The position numbers and the translations under genes were made by a program. This document shows positions 1 to 12,883 of a DNA stretch of 64,000 bases, in pieces; within the stretch, counting starts at the first letter, position 1; each line of letters starts with the position of its first letter. The notes beneath the pieces were generated by a model. That model was not told the origin of the DNA and did no database searches. It saw only the letters and a program-made list of their open reading frames with translations. The DNA is from Vanessa cardui (lineage: Eukaryota > Arthropoda > Insecta > Lepidoptera > Nymphalidae): positions 9,672,001-9,736,000 of the forward strand of contig NC_061143.1 of the NCBI RefSeq assembly GCF_905220365.1. Reading direction: 5' to 3'.

Positions 1-15
1 ATATTGATTAACGTA

Positions 16-341
16 TAGTACGACACAACTTAGATGTAGCATCGGCAATTCGTAAAACCGGTCACATCTCAATTAAATACGCTATCCCAAATTATCAGTA
101 TTTATTTCATATGTGAATATGATCTTTACACAAACGTAATAATTTGTAATATCATATGACCTAATATATTCGTTAATTTGACACGTCGATTTACTTGCTT
201 TCTCGGGTTGAACTGACACGAGAAACTATAGCGACGAATAACGTCAAATAGCGATAGGGAGCTATTTGTACTGGTTGTATAAATCGGCAGCAATCGGCTT
301 TATTGAATATGCCAATGCTACATCTAAGTTGTGTCGTACTA
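16..341. mobile_element. TA-flanked miniature inverted-repeat element, copy 1
   Basis: Both ends carry the inverted repeat TAGTACGACACAACTTAGAT (continuing into TGTAGCATCGGC, with mismatches inside). The element is flanked by TA at 14-15 and 342-343. The TA duplication and lack of coding capacity fit a Tc1/mariner-type MITE. Two further copies occur at 19434 and 51995. Confidence 0.8.
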
Positions 342-1709
342 TACATGGATATATCGAAACGATTAAAAGAGCACGCCCATTACTTGTATCTACAATCGTA
401 ACAAATGTATTCCTTTCATGAACACCTATATTTATATAATCGGGTTTACAGATTAATATCAAATTTTATATGATGATTGGTTCATTGTGAAATTTATTTC
501 ATATTATGTTACGTAATATAAAAGTAGCTGGTATTTTTTTTGTAAATTAAAGTAGGTTGGTTGCCACCTTATGTTTAAATAATGTATGCCATACCTTTTT
601 TACATTCTGCTTTTATATTTTTACTAAACATCAGCAGATCTTCGCTAGCCTTCAGGCTTGTCGTCTTCTTGCAAGACGTGGCCCACACTGACATTTTTTT
701 TGTTTTAAAATAATATATACTTAATCCGTTACAATTTATATATAGTTCTTTTAATCCTATTCACTACAGTATACACTAGTGCTGTAGGAACTTTTAAAAA
801 CCCTTAATTTCGCAATGCTCTACCAACCTTGGGAACAAAGTTATTGTGAACGAGATTGCCGGGCTTGCACAAAGCCAATTATTTAATTTCTCAATAATCC
901 ACCGAAATACAAACCAATCGGAAGGCTTTTGAATAAAGAAGCGATCTTTATATCAACTGAATAAAATATTCAATTTCTTAAAGATAAGTTTATTTGAAGT
1001 AATCCCCGGACCTATCTAAAAATGTTTTCACATGTAATAACCAACACTACTCTTGAGTGTTATGGAGTATGAATTATCTCTATATGTAAATTTTGAACTA
1101 TCACAATTTTTGTCTATAAATGCTACTTTAAACAGAATATCTCTAGAAGATATCATCGATTTAAAATTGTGCAACCAAAGCGTTATTATACGCTGCGATA
1201 TAGACGTTCGGATACATGATGGCAACTATAATGTTTTAACCTTTCTTTTAATGAATGGCACCCATACAAACCCGGGTCTTATCGCCTGTAACACTATAAA
1301 ATAAATGATGTGGATGAATTAAATACTTAACAACGTATACCGAAAAGCAAGCACGTTTTTCTTTTTTTTTTTTTAATAAAAAGCAAAGATTTTACAACAC
1401 AATTGTAGTATCGGTAATTTATAAATAGAACGTTTTCAAGATACAATCAGTATGACACATCTACACAGTGCACCATATATTAAAGTTGAGTAGTGCGTCA
1501 CCCACGCAGTTACTACATTCTGCATTTATCACCTTGTTTCGATTATTTATTGTTTGCATAAAAATAGCAGCCACATTAATATTATGAGAGGTTTTCTTTG
1601 TTTCTCTGACCAATAACAAGAACTACTAAACAAAAACAATTGAATCGAGTGACACAGTCCTTTCATATTTTGACAATTGACATACGACCTTACTAATAAA
1701 CGCTGTATA
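342..1709. other. AT-rich intergenic DNA
   Basis: No gene recognised. A worn fragment of the dispersed retroposon family (CTACCAACCTTGGGAAC, then GGGCTTGCACAAAGCC) is visible at about 817-880. Confidence 0.5.
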
Positions 1710-1727
1710 TTAAATACATGATTGTGA

Positions 1728-2006
1728 CAGCCTGTAAATTTCCCACTGCTGGGCTAAGGCCTCCTCTTCCATTATGGAGAGAATTTAGAACATGTTCGCT
1801 GTTCCAATGCGGGTTGGAAGAATGCACATGCGGCATAATTTCTATGAAATTAGACACATGCAGGTTTTCTCACGATGTTTTCCTTCACCGCCGATCACGA
1901 GATGAATTATAAACACAAATTAAGCACACAGTAGTGCTTGCCTGGGCTTGAACCCGAAATCATCTGTTAAGATGCACGCGTTCTAACCACTGGGCCATCT
2001 CAGCTC
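1728..2006 (-). mobile_element. tRNA-derived SINE (Metulj-like)
   Basis: On the - strand it reads GAGATGGCCCAGTGGTTAGA (box A) and GGGTTCAAGCCC (box B), with the body shared by four other copies here. It is flanked by an 18-bp duplication at 1710-1727 and 2007-2024 with one mismatch, proof of LINE-type insertion. Confidence 0.88.
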
Positions 2007-2135
2007 TTAAATACACGATTGTGATGATGATATTATGCCTTTTTGTTCTAGTATCTGTTATATATTTCTATAGATCCTAAAGTTCTAAGTTTAAATCTAG
2101 CAAGTAGTCAAGCATTTTTTTAGGAAAGGTTTTTT

Positions 2136-2330
2136 TTATTATATGAGTAGGCGGACGCGCAAATATGCCACATAATGTGACAAGTAAACGTCAGCACAAT
2201 CCTTACATCTCCAATGCACCATCAACCTTGGGATATTATGTCCCTTGTGCCTGTTACAATGGCTCACTCACCCTTCCAACTGTAACACAACATTACTTAT
2301 ATTGCTACTGGTGGTAGATTACATGATTAG
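2136..2330 (+). repeat. Worn dispersed retroposon (family with GTAGGCGGACG head)
   Basis: Matches the better copy at 25248-25456 in GGCGGACG, GCCAC and CCAACCTTGGGA, with many differences. A second, reversed remnant is at about 2405-2545. Confidence 0.5.
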
Positions 2331-2545
2331 CAGAAGATATTTCTTCATTTCAATCCAATAAAAATAAAACGACAAAAGATCCTGGTAACAACACAATGAT
2401 TTATAGATTTTACGTGGTAGGTAGGTATTTGTGCAGGCCATCTGGCTATCTTATGTTGCTGAACTGAAACACTTAGTATTCTAGTGTCCCAGTTTTTGGA
2501 GTAAGTGAGCCAGTGCTTGTTATAAGCGACATAACACCTCAGTAC

Positions 2546-3691
2546 ATTTTAGATGGTAAATCACCTATATTAATATCAATGCCCGTTGTACATACATATA
2601 TGTACAGTATTTTATTTATTTTTAAATTATAACAAATTCATTGCTTTGTAAGTTCGTCTTAAATAAACATAACTAACAATCAGGGTTGTCAACACTTTTA
2701 ATATTAATTCAATTCTATTTATAATAATATAAAATTATCGATTTTTTATTTACAAAGGATTTTAATACACCATACAGTTTGAAACAAGCCTTTAATGCAG
2801 AAAAGGGTAAAGGATACCTCCTTATAGTTCGGAATTTCCGCCTAACGGTGCGTTCTTAACTTGGCTTTAGCAACCCTGTGGGTTATGGAATGCGCTTATT
2901 CATGATTTATTACGTTTAATACGAGATCTAGATGTCAGTGAACATTGTTTTGTTGCTTGCACTTCGGAGACCGATAGAATCATATTTACTTTATGATAGA
3001 TTTATTGTTGCTAATAAATCAAGGGACTAGATCGTGTATTGAAAATGTATTTTATGTTTTAGTTAACAAGGGCGACCATAATATAATAATTGGAATCAAG
3101 CTAGAGTTACATTGTGATTTGTTACATTACAATTGCGAAGGCTAATGAGTTGTGAATATTATGTAACTGTCAAAATATAGATGCTATATTGTATTTTGAA
3201 TAGAAAATATCGATAAAAAGTATCTGCCTTGAAATGGGAACTATGAAACAGTGGTCCCTTCCATTTGCTAAGGAAGTAAGAAGCTTATGTATTTGTATTG
3301 ATCGAGAGATCTTTAATAATGCACTATCATTGTCGAACTAAGCGGTTTCATTTTTTATGCTCGAAAACATAGTTTAGTTATATCTATAACAATTAAGTTT
3401 CGAAAGGTTAACAGCCTATCAGCGTCGTAGCAGCAAGTAGAATATATTTATAAGATCCCACTGTTGGGAAAAGGTTTCCACCACGCTGTTTCAATGCGAA
3501 TTGATGGACACATATTTAGTAGAATTTCAAGCTACGTGCACAGACTATCAAATAGGTTATCTGGTGTTTACCACCGCCCTTAAATATAGATAGGCGCTAT
3601 AAGACATCACCCTTTCCTCATCAACACATCATCAATCTTGAGAACTAAAATTTTATTTCCCTAGTTCCTTACCAAATAACAACAAGACTTA
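2546..3691. other. AT-rich intergenic DNA
   Basis: No gene recognised. It contains only a degraded SINE fragment near 3450-3545. Confidence 0.45.
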
Positions 3692-3737
3692 GTGGTTAAT
3701 GGTGGTTTTGTTGTAGTATCGTTTCATGGTTACATAG

Positions 3738-3875
3738 TAGTAGTAGTAGCAGTAGCAGTAGCAGTAGCAGTAGCAGTAGCAGTAGCAGTAGCAGTAGCAG
3801 AAGCAGTAGGAGTAGCAGTAGCAGTAGCAGAAGTAGTAGCAATAGCAGTAGCAGTTACAGTAGCAATAGTAGTAT
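3738..3875. repeat. AGTAGC-type microsatellite
   Basis: About 138 bases of GTA/GCA triplet and hexamer repeat, mostly AGTAGC, with interruptions. It reads through as valine/alanine repeats in one frame, which is not evidence of a gene. Confidence 0.9.
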
Positions 3876-3879
3876 AAAA

Positions 3880-5914
3880 GTCGCTTACCGCTCTCTGTCC
3901 CTATGGCACTGATATTCTTATATCGTTAAATTTCGCAAAAGATTTTAAAGCCGTTTTTTTAATAAATTGAGTAATTTGAGAGGAAGGTTGTTTTGTATTA
4001 TATATGGACAATATAGTAAAAAAACACAGATAATTTTCTAACCATTTCTATTAAATAAATAAATTCTATAGAGTATTTAGTATCAGTATTGTACCCATGC
4101 AACTTCGCATGGCGGGCGAGTCGTAGCTCAATAAAAAGACAGTTTCTATCATCCGCGTTTGGGATTAAATATTTTCGAAATAGTCGCATCGCATTCCAGA
4201 TAGCATTATCCTTTACAAGTCAGATCGAAGCAAGCAGCTCTATTTGATTATTTTATTCACAAACAGTTAAACCGGATAGGCAGCATCCCCAAACAAATAT
4301 CCAAACTAATACGTATATATTAATCTTTTTACAACGATGTCTCGACACGGATAGGAAATACAAGCTCAAGGAAACGATTAATTGTTAAAAAGTGCTTTGA
4401 GCGGCGCGTGCGCATCCGTCCGCTGAGAGTTGTATCCAGTTTTTTCAAAATCCGAATTTAGAAACTTTTTTTCGGCTAGCTATCCGTCGGTTGAAATAGT
4501 TAAGGCCAATTCTTAACGATGTCCTGTTGATCGGTTAATATGGAATCGTTGTTTATTAAGAAATAATTATTTATATAAGTATGTTAAAACACTCAAAGAA
4601 AAAGCAAATAAATTAAACTGTTACGTTCTTATTAAATAATCGACGTGGAAAAATACTACTTTCTACAATTAAATGTAACATTTACAACAAATTTTTGTAA
4701 AAATTGCAAATATATATTTTAAGATAGTACTTTCGTTGATAGTAAATTAGATAAACACAGCCACAGAATAAGTTAAACGAGCATAAACAATGTGTTCAAT
4801 AAAAACTTTTTGTTAATCAAATCAGTAAAAGAAGGTTCGATTTCATTGATTTATTTATTTTTTTATTTAGAATGTATTTAAAAATCTTTTACTGTCAAAT
4901 CACAATGGTTTTTTTTATCAATTATTCAATAAAACATTTCTAAACACAATGGTTTACTGCTTATAACCAGTTATATCCAGCTTAATAAGATATATTTCAT
5001 ATAATATAAAAGTCCATCTCCATACAATGTATACATGTCAAAAGTTCCCGATACATTGTGACAGACAGACAGGCGCGTACCGTAGGAAGTCATTAGTAAC
5101 GCGCTATGCGGACGCTACTAGCTACTGTGTATGGTCGACAGAAAAATATTTTTAATACTTCAAGCAAATAACATTCTTATATACGTTTTTATACAATCGA
5201 AAATCGCATTTCTGCTGCAATGATGACCTATCTAGTAGCAAATTAAATTTTGAATTCAAAATCTCTCACTTCCTTAGCGACTTTAAATAAATCAGCATAA
5301 AGTTCAAAATAGTGTGTAAATAATCGAAGGCATAATTTCTAATTTTAAAATTGTAATGCAATTTTGGTCTTTATTTAGTGAGTATAAAGTTGAAACTTCT
5401 GTGCACGTTATATTGATAGTAAAGTTTGGAAATGTGCACTTATTAAGGGTAATTGGTTATAAAATAGTTATAAAGTCGTTAACACTAGCTGCCTATAATC
5501 ATGTTTCTCACGTTCCTATAGCTAGAAATTATATGAAATGTGGGCAATTTATATCTCATATTTATTGCTAATGAGACCGCGGTTAAAGTATCAAAAACAC
5601 TATTTATCAAGGAACAATTATCAAAATTGTTTTGTGCAGTTACTCTTTCGCCTATTATCCATATTATCTTTGAAAGATTCATCAGTTTAACATCGTATGA
5701 CAAAAAAAAAAAATCTTTAAAAAAATAATCACGCTGCACAGTCAAAAATGTTTTGAACAAAATCAGAGACCTGACTTTGACCGCTTCATTCATATTAGAA
5801 ATATACGAATTAAATACATATAAATCTTCCCTTAATAACGATGCTATCAAACTCTCTCTATTATGTCATTCTCTATTAATATGCGATGCGATAATGATAC
5901 GAAAAAAAAACATA
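3880..5914. other. AT-rich DNA with no recognised gene
   Basis: A GC-richer patch at about 4395-4440 (GCGGCGCGTGCGCATCCGTC) stands out but leads into no open frame I recognise. A 121-codon frame at 5485-5850 (- strand) is AT-driven and has no recognisable domain. Confidence 0.4.
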
Positions 5915-6070
5915 TACAAATGCCATCGCCACCGTGCGGGTAGCCCAAAGTGCAGGTGGTATGCACTGGGCCCTAATATGTACCCTTAGTCGCCTTTTAC
6001 GACAACCACGGGTAGAGTTGGAGAGGTCTTATCCTAATCCAGGACCACACGGAGAGAAATGGAGAAAAAT
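5915..6070 (-). repeat. Fragment of a non-LTR retrotransposon
   Basis: On the - strand it reads CCCGTGGTTGTCGTAAAAGG, then CGACTAAGGG, a motif common in insect LINEs, and then is cut off. No usable frame remains. Confidence 0.45.
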
Positions 6071-6312
6071 GAATGAAGGCGGAAATTATTACCCAATGGT
6101 AATTCGTTATCTTAACTAACATGTGGTATTTAAAGCAACACAATCCACTTTTGACTTTTAATACACATACAACCGTCGTATCTAAGCTGCTTTCTTCCTT
6201 ATGTTTTCGCTTATGATTACACTAGCTCACTCACCAAATTATGACACTATAGTTGAACCAACATAAGGTACCACCCACTCACGAGTTATAGAATAACTGG
6301 TGAGCGAGCGTT

Positions 6313-6424
6313 AAATAACAGTACTCAGTATTGTTGTGTTCCGGTTTGAAGGGTGAGTGAGCCAGTGTAACTACAGGCACAAGGGACATAACAACCTATA
6401 CCAACCTATACCATAAAAAAAAAC
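6313..6424 (-). repeat. Dispersed retroposon fragment
   Basis: Shares TAACAGTACTCAGTATTGTT and GGTGAGTGAGCCAGTGT with the copy at 15457-15714. It is truncated and joined to a short tandem CAACCTATAC repeat. Confidence 0.65.
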
Positions 6425-6966
6425 AAGTTTTGCTATTAAAAGGATTAAAAATGGACATCACTTGTATGACAATTTAGATACCTCTCTATAATTCAAATCC
6501 AGTCCTAGATCAATATCTCCACAATATGTTTCCTTTGAATTTTTATTTCGTAACGTCAAAAACCTTTTGAACTATGACTCTCTTCAGTTCACAGTTAAAA
6601 ACCCCACCCACGTGACACGTGGACACAATAATATCGTTATCAACAATGTAGTCTTAATGTATAACCGTTAATTTTAATTACAGCCATGTCATTTTGTTTC
6701 TTAGCTTGCAGAAATTGATTGACAGTTACCGCTATCTAGTGGGCTTAGTTTTATTAATCGGTTTTTGTCTTGCGTATATTGTCTTACACTATTTGAAAAT
6801 GTACTAAGTGCTTACTAAAATTGCCTGTCTTTTCCCCTTTTGTCTTTAAGAACAGCTATCTCGCCTTCTCGAATAGTTTAAGGAAGGTAAAACAGCTTAT
6901 TTCAGGCAAGACCAACTGTCGTTTACGGCGTTTCATTTTTGTTTATAAACGATCTTGCGACTGGTG

Positions 6967-7262
6967 CGAGATGGCCCAGTGGTTCGAACGCGTGCATCTT
7001 AACCGATGATTGCGGGTTCAAACCCAGGCAAGCACCGCTGTTTCATGTGCTTAATTTGTCTTTATAATTCATCTCGTGCTCTGCGGTGAAGGTAAACATC
7101 GTGAGGAAACCTGCACGTGACTAATTTCATAGAAATTCTGCCACGTGTGTATTCACCAACCCGCATTGGAACAGCGTGGTGGAATATGTTCCAAACCTTC
7201 TCCTCAAAAGGAGAGGAGGCCTTTAGCCCAGCAGTGGGAATTTTACAGGCTGTTGTTGTTGT
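6967..7262 (+). mobile_element. tRNA-derived SINE (Metulj-like)
   Basis: Box A (GATGGCCCAGTGG) and box B (GGGTTCAAACCC) lie near the 5' end, and the 3' end is a GTT repeat. ACTGGTG occurs on both sides (6960-6966, 7265-7271) as the likely target duplication. Confidence 0.87.
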
Positions 7263-7271
7263 TAACTGGTG

Positions 7272-9390
7272 AATAAAACGTCATATAGCTAAATACTTTC
7301 GATGAAATTCAATCCATTTTTAAAGAAACTTACTTCGTGTGAAATACGATGACTATGACTTAAGACTTATTTGAATTATATTATCTAGATAGTAATACAT
7401 ATCTTTACGAACATCTGATTACTCCGACTTCATAAACTAAGATTGACAAATTAGTTGACAATAATTAGTAAAAGGCACTGACCTTTTTCAGCAACGAGTT
7501 TTAATAGATGTCAATAACTAATCAAATGGTTAGGCTATTATCATTCAAACCTTGAAACTAAGCGATGTTATCAATAAAAGATCATCCATTACATTTATTA
7601 AGCCACATTATGGCATTGTACGCATTGCATAACTGTGAGTAATACGTTTGTATGCAGGACTAGTGTGCAATCGATCACCAGTTTAAGGCTTGACCTTGTG
7701 TCACTGTATAGTTAATTTTTAGAGCCTATAATAACTTTAACACTCTTTAATTTATTTTATTTAAGTTATATAACAGTCTGTATATATTACGCCAAATTTT
7801 TATTATGTTGTTGTTTGCTAAGGAATTACGCAGGCACGCTAAAATGTCTTTGTCTGTTTAATTTGACTTCGGAATTGGAGATAACTAAACTTGTAAAAGC
7901 TTTTATTTGGAACATAAAATCTTTGTAGGCTGTACGCATATGCCCTAAATTAAGTTCACAAGTCACAAAGTTAAGGGATACTTACCTAATTATAACTAAA
8001 ATGACTGGTATAATGGTGGGTATGTGACAAAATACATCCGCCAAATACCTACATTGTTTCAATGTGATTTTTTTTTCCACGCCGCCCGACACTTATATCA
8101 TTAAAAGCTTAGTGCGATTTAAATACTTATTCGATTATATATAAATCTATGAATTCAGCACAAACAAACAAACAGCACTAGAATGAAATCAAACAAAACG
8201 TGGCTTATAAACTAAATGTTTCTTTAAACATCGATTATTTTATCACAAAATGTAAATAGAACGATATATTACGAGATACGTCTCGATTTTTCAAATGAAA
8301 TCGATATAGAACAGTACACGAGTTATAATTAAAACAAACATGAACCAGTACATGGAAAATTCGAGAAAATGTATATTGAATTTGTCGCGGCTATTTCTGT
8401 GGACGAGGAAAAGGAAATGGGTCATAAGAGCGATGTAAGATGTCTCGGTACACTGACAATGTTACTAATGATCACTTCAAATGTATGCAAGGAATATGTG
8501 AAAGAGAGCACACACATAAATTAGGGGGGGGGGGTGGTCCATACAATTTATGGAATGTTTTTTTTATTAGAAATTTTGAGGATATTCTTTAATTTTGAAT
8601 GTTATAGTTAGTCCATGAAATATTAAAGTAAAAGCTAGATGATTTACAATTCCTTAAACTTGACTAGTCTGTTAATCAGAGTTTCGAAAACTGTAGTCTT
8701 GCCTTAAATGTACTCCTGTGAAATAAGGAACGAAAAGTGCTATAAAAACTTCTTGGATAAAATGTGCATTGATTGTATTCATCTTGAATTATAAAAGTAT
8801 ATTATACCTATTATATAGGTTCAGTAAGGGTTTAGATTTACAATTCGATCAATTTTGTAACCAAGCCATTTAACCAACAGCATGAATGTATCTTTTGTTA
8901 GTAAGCTTTAGATGCTCCTATCAAGCGACAAAATTTAACAGACACATCTCCTGTTTTTAATTTAAAAAATATTATACGACTTAAACTTTACAACAAGAAC
9001 AATAGGTTTAATATATATTTAAAATGCACCGTATCTCTCATTTGAGGTCATAATCAATTCGATTCTTGCAATCATAAAATATCGAAATATGCAAAATTTC
9101 GCATTTTCATAAATACAAAAGCAATGCTATGCAATGTCTACGAGCAAGGACAAAATGGTAAGATGCGTCGGATACTGATGCACTGCCAAATACAAGTTCT
9201 ATATTGTTATGTCCCATTGTGCTTATAATAAAACAATTTAGATCACATACGATTAAAGATATAATATTGTCGGACACTAAATAAGCTGATCAATATCTGA
9301 CTTGACTGAATTTTTGGAATGCAGAAGACCAAGGTCTAAAGTTTAGGTTGTTTAATTAAATGTCATTGTAAAAAGTCACAAATTAATACA
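7272..9390. other. AT-rich DNA with no recognised gene
   Basis: Nothing supported except a poly-G run at about 8524-8533. Confidence 0.4.
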
Positions 9391-9391
9391 A

Positions 9392-9610
9392 CGCTTGGCC
9401 CTTGGAGTAGTGGTGCAAAAAGCTTCATCAAAAGTATAACACCTCATTGCCTCCACTGGTGACAGGAGGATGGTTCGTTTTTTTGCCCAGGCAATCGGAA
9501 TTGCGATTCAAATGGGAAACGCTACCATCATTCTTGCCACCAGTCCCCGCGGTCAAGATTTATACAATAACTACTTTTATTTCATATTTGTATATATTTA
9601 AGCGTTTAAT
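9392..9610 (+). repeat. Dispersed repeat, copy 1
   Basis: Two segments: GGCCCTTGGAGTAGTGGTGC to about 9446, then CTCCACTGGTGACAGGAGG to GTCAAGATTTATACA. Both recur at 25915-26130 with the first segment in opposite relative orientation, and part recurs at 35949-36010. Class unknown. Confidence 0.6.
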
Positions 9611-9799
9611 CTTAATAAATTCATTTAATGGAATTGGTGATTCAAGTTAAAAATTAATATTAATATTAGTATTGATAATATTGTAAGCAATCCCTATGTG
9701 ACAGAACGAAAATATTTGCTAACCTTTTTAATGACACACCTAAAAATTAATAGCAATAATTTCAGCCTTGTCAAATTATTTCAGATATTGTATATCTAT

Positions 9800-9985
9800 G
9801 ATATACATATATGGATAAAGATTGAGGTAGAAGACGGCAAAAGAAACGACGGATGGATTGTGTGAAAGAAGATATGGTTAGAAAGAATGTGACTTGTGAG
9901 ATGACGTCCAACAAAGAAGTATGTAAGAAGACATTCTGCGCAGACCCCAAAAAAAAAATTAGAATAAGAGCAGGATGATGATGAT
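9800..9985 (+). pseudogene. 3' end of an RTE-type LINE
   Basis: The + strand reads RRMDCVKEDMVRKNVTCEMT and onward to KKTFCADPK, the pattern of the C-terminus of RTE/BovB-like reverse transcriptases in Lepidoptera. It is followed by an A-run and a GATGATGAT tail. The 5' part is missing. Confidence 0.65.
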
Positions 9986-10589
9986 GTATATGTATGTCAT
10001 TAAAAACTAAAAAATTAACACAGCTGTCCAATATTAGTAGGAATTAGGTCAAATAAGATTATACCATATCATTTAATTTAATAAATTTGCTAATAAACTG
10101 CCATTAGCGATCAATTATCTTATATCTAGAACAGATCGATGACATAAACAATTAAGATTGATCTTAATTAATGAAGCGTAAGTAATTGAACTCATTTATA
10201 ATAGACAATTATAATTATTTCGATAGCTTAATTAATTATTCGAAGTTTCAATGAGGAAATAATAAATCAGGGTTGGTAAAATCATAATCAAAATATTCGT
10301 TACACAAGGCTCGTAGCACTTTTTAATCGTCATCTGTTTAAACTTAAATCTATCACAGATACGGTTTTTTAACATGACATTTAAACTACAAACACAATAA
10401 AACTGCTAATGCCAGACCAGAGCCAAGAAAACCTTATCGGAATTGGTTTAATGGTGACGTTGCTTTTGGTCTAACTGTTGAGCCTTGAAAGCTCACGTGA
10501 CGTCCATTGTAAGGCTAACAAGCGGTAGATAAGATTTCTGCTGTTCTCTACTCGTCTACTCCTAGCATGAAACTTGATGATATCCATTT

Positions 10590-10668
10590 TTTCAACCGAC
10601 TTAAAAAAGGAGGAGGTTATCAATTCGTCTGTATTTCCTTTTTTTTAATGTTTGTTACCTCATAATAC
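10590..10668 (+). repeat. Short repeat TTCAACCGACTT family
   Basis: TTCAACCGACTTAAAAAAGG, then AGGAGGTTATCAATTCGTC. It recurs inverted at 12045-12108. It belongs to a repeat I know to be very common in moth and butterfly DNA. Confidence 0.6.
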
Positions 10669-10789
10669 GAGATAGGTAACAAGCATTGACGACCTTTAAG
10701 GAAAGTGTACGCTCTTCCCAAGTCGTATCGGTTCTACGAGTGGTTGTGCGAGGCAGAAAATGTTTTATTAATCAGCAGGGAAATACGAA

Positions 10790-11220
10790 ATCGTGACGTC
10801 ATAATTGGACATGCCATATTCAGAGAATAACTTCCATTTTCAAAATATTCGTTACGAACAAAGATATTGACGTCATGCCCGATATTAGCGACAGTGACAG
10901 AACAAATAAACGACGTGATTTTATTTGTTTTCCAGTAATAAATTTTATTTTATATGACAGTTCTTCCGTTAAACCGTCTTTACATACAGCATCGTCTATC
11001 CGCCGCACGCTTTGCTTATTCTCCGATACGACAATTTCGCATTCAACCCGAGTACATTATTAAGGTTTTATCTAAAATTCGAATCTCGAATTACCGACGT
11101 TTCGCGAAACGATTGAATACTAAAATCGATAACAATGGCCAGCGATATCTTTATAATTTTGGGCACCGGACTATTTTTACAACGGGATATTTTTATAAAT
11201 ACTTTTTATAGATCATTGTT
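10790..11220. other. Somewhat GC-richer segment with a short basic frame
   Basis: An 85-codon + frame at 10954-11211 is rich in Arg and Ile and matches no family I recognise. Two CRE-like TGACGTCA sites (10796-10803 and 10869-10876) lie upstream. I cannot separate a small gene from chance. Confidence 0.2.
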
Positions 11221-12044
11221 GCTGAAAGTTTATGAACAATAAAAAAATGATATTATTAGCAGGAACATAAGGTTTCATTTCATTATCCGAATAACTAAAC
11301 ATTACACATATATCTCATTATCCGAATTCAAATGTATTATATAGAGTTCAGTTTAATAAGGTAAACTGACTGTAAATTTCCCTCTGCTGGGCTAAGACGG
11401 TTTATATGTGTGACGAATTTCCATAAAACAAACATACGCACACATACACGGGTGTGTTTACAATTAAGTTTAGAATTAAAAATACAAATAAGGGATATGA
11501 CATCTCAAACGTGCTTGTCTGTGCTCGGAACCGCAATCTTCGATTAAGATAAATTTACTAAAACCACAGGAGCATATACAGCCGATGGACTCTTAGTATT
11601 ATAAATTCAGTAGAAAGAAATAAACGTTTTATAAAAGATAACCCTTTGTAGTCATTATATATACAGTCAATTAAAAAGGGAATGTAAAACAAGAAAGACT
11701 AAACAAATATTTAAAAAAGGAATCTTAATATTAAAACATACAGATAAAACAAACAATTGAGATTATAGAAATCAATAGAAATATTCAACTTGCCGCAGAA
11801 AAATAGACACGTTGAATATCAAAAAGTGACCGAACAATTATTATCATAAAAATATACACGCAGGCTCGTCATCCAAGACGCAGAAGCTTGCAACCAATCC
11901 GGCGCCTTGCGTTAAGGGACGCTTCGCTGATGATGACTGAGACTTGGACTATGCCCCAGAAGTTCAATTTAAATGGTTTAAAAACATATTTGCTTGCGCC
12001 GGGGCTTGCTATGCTTTAAGTCGGGGCTACACGGAGACGCACAC

Positions 12045-12108
12045 AATAAAAAAAAAAAAGGCCCCGACGAATTGAGAACCTCCTCCTTTTTTTGAAGTCG
12101 ATTAAAAA
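12045..12108 (-). repeat. Short repeat TTCAACCGACTT family, inverted copy
   Basis: The reverse complement reads AATCGACTTCAAAAAAAGGA, then GGAGGTTCTCAATTCGTCGG, matching 10590-10668. Confidence 0.6.
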
Positions 12109-12883
12109 CGTATCATCGTTAATAATTTGTCTATATTTCAGAGAATTATAGAATAATAAAAAAACATTTAAAATGAAAAATAAATTATTACGAGTAACAG
12201 TAACTTGAATATAATAAATATTTGATGAAGCGCCTTTGACACTAAATACCCATGGGCCAGGACAGTAGGTCTATGTTGATTGAATATTAATATCGCAATA
12301 CAGAATAATGTAATGAATAACCCGCTGTCATATAAATTCACGATTATCTTCGGAACATTTAATTAGACTACGACCTAATTAGGTTAAATTTAGTTAATGC
12401 GTCTAGAAATTGATACCGTAGATACGCATCAATTATCGTTGAATGCAGCTGTTAGCTGAAAATGAACAACAAATTTCTTTCAATCAATATTGAAATGTAA
12501 AAGGTACTTTTAAGGAACTAATTAGTAGTCGATTTAAAAGCACGATAGGACAACGTAACCACCGGATTTGTCACTCACGTGGACGGGACAATCATGTGAT
12601 TCTACAACCATCAGACAAGACCTGACCCATTGGGTAAAAAATTACTGACACGGTAGCTGAAGGCTATCGTTGAGAGACATTTGAGGAAGGAGGGAAACCT
12701 CTTGGCCCGTACCCAGCTTAGGTAACTATCAAGCAGGATAACCACATTTCCTTCATATTTACTTCGTGGTAGGGTTTTTGTGGGAGCCCAACTATATAAG
12801 TACCGAATATTCATCGTATATACAGCATTGATATTGTTGGATGCCTGTTTGACGGTTGTGTGAGCGAAATCTTGGCTTTTAAC

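Noticed and set aside
3692..3877. Val/Ala-repeat open frame
   Set aside because: It is the translation of the AGTAGC microsatellite.
5485..5850. 121-codon open frame on the - strand
   Set aside because: AT-driven composition, no recognisable domain, no splice context, and overlapping frames on the other strand of similar quality.
10954..11211. 85-codon basic frame as a small gene
   Set aside because: No family recognised, no conserved start context, flanked by repeats. Kept only as a low-confidence note.
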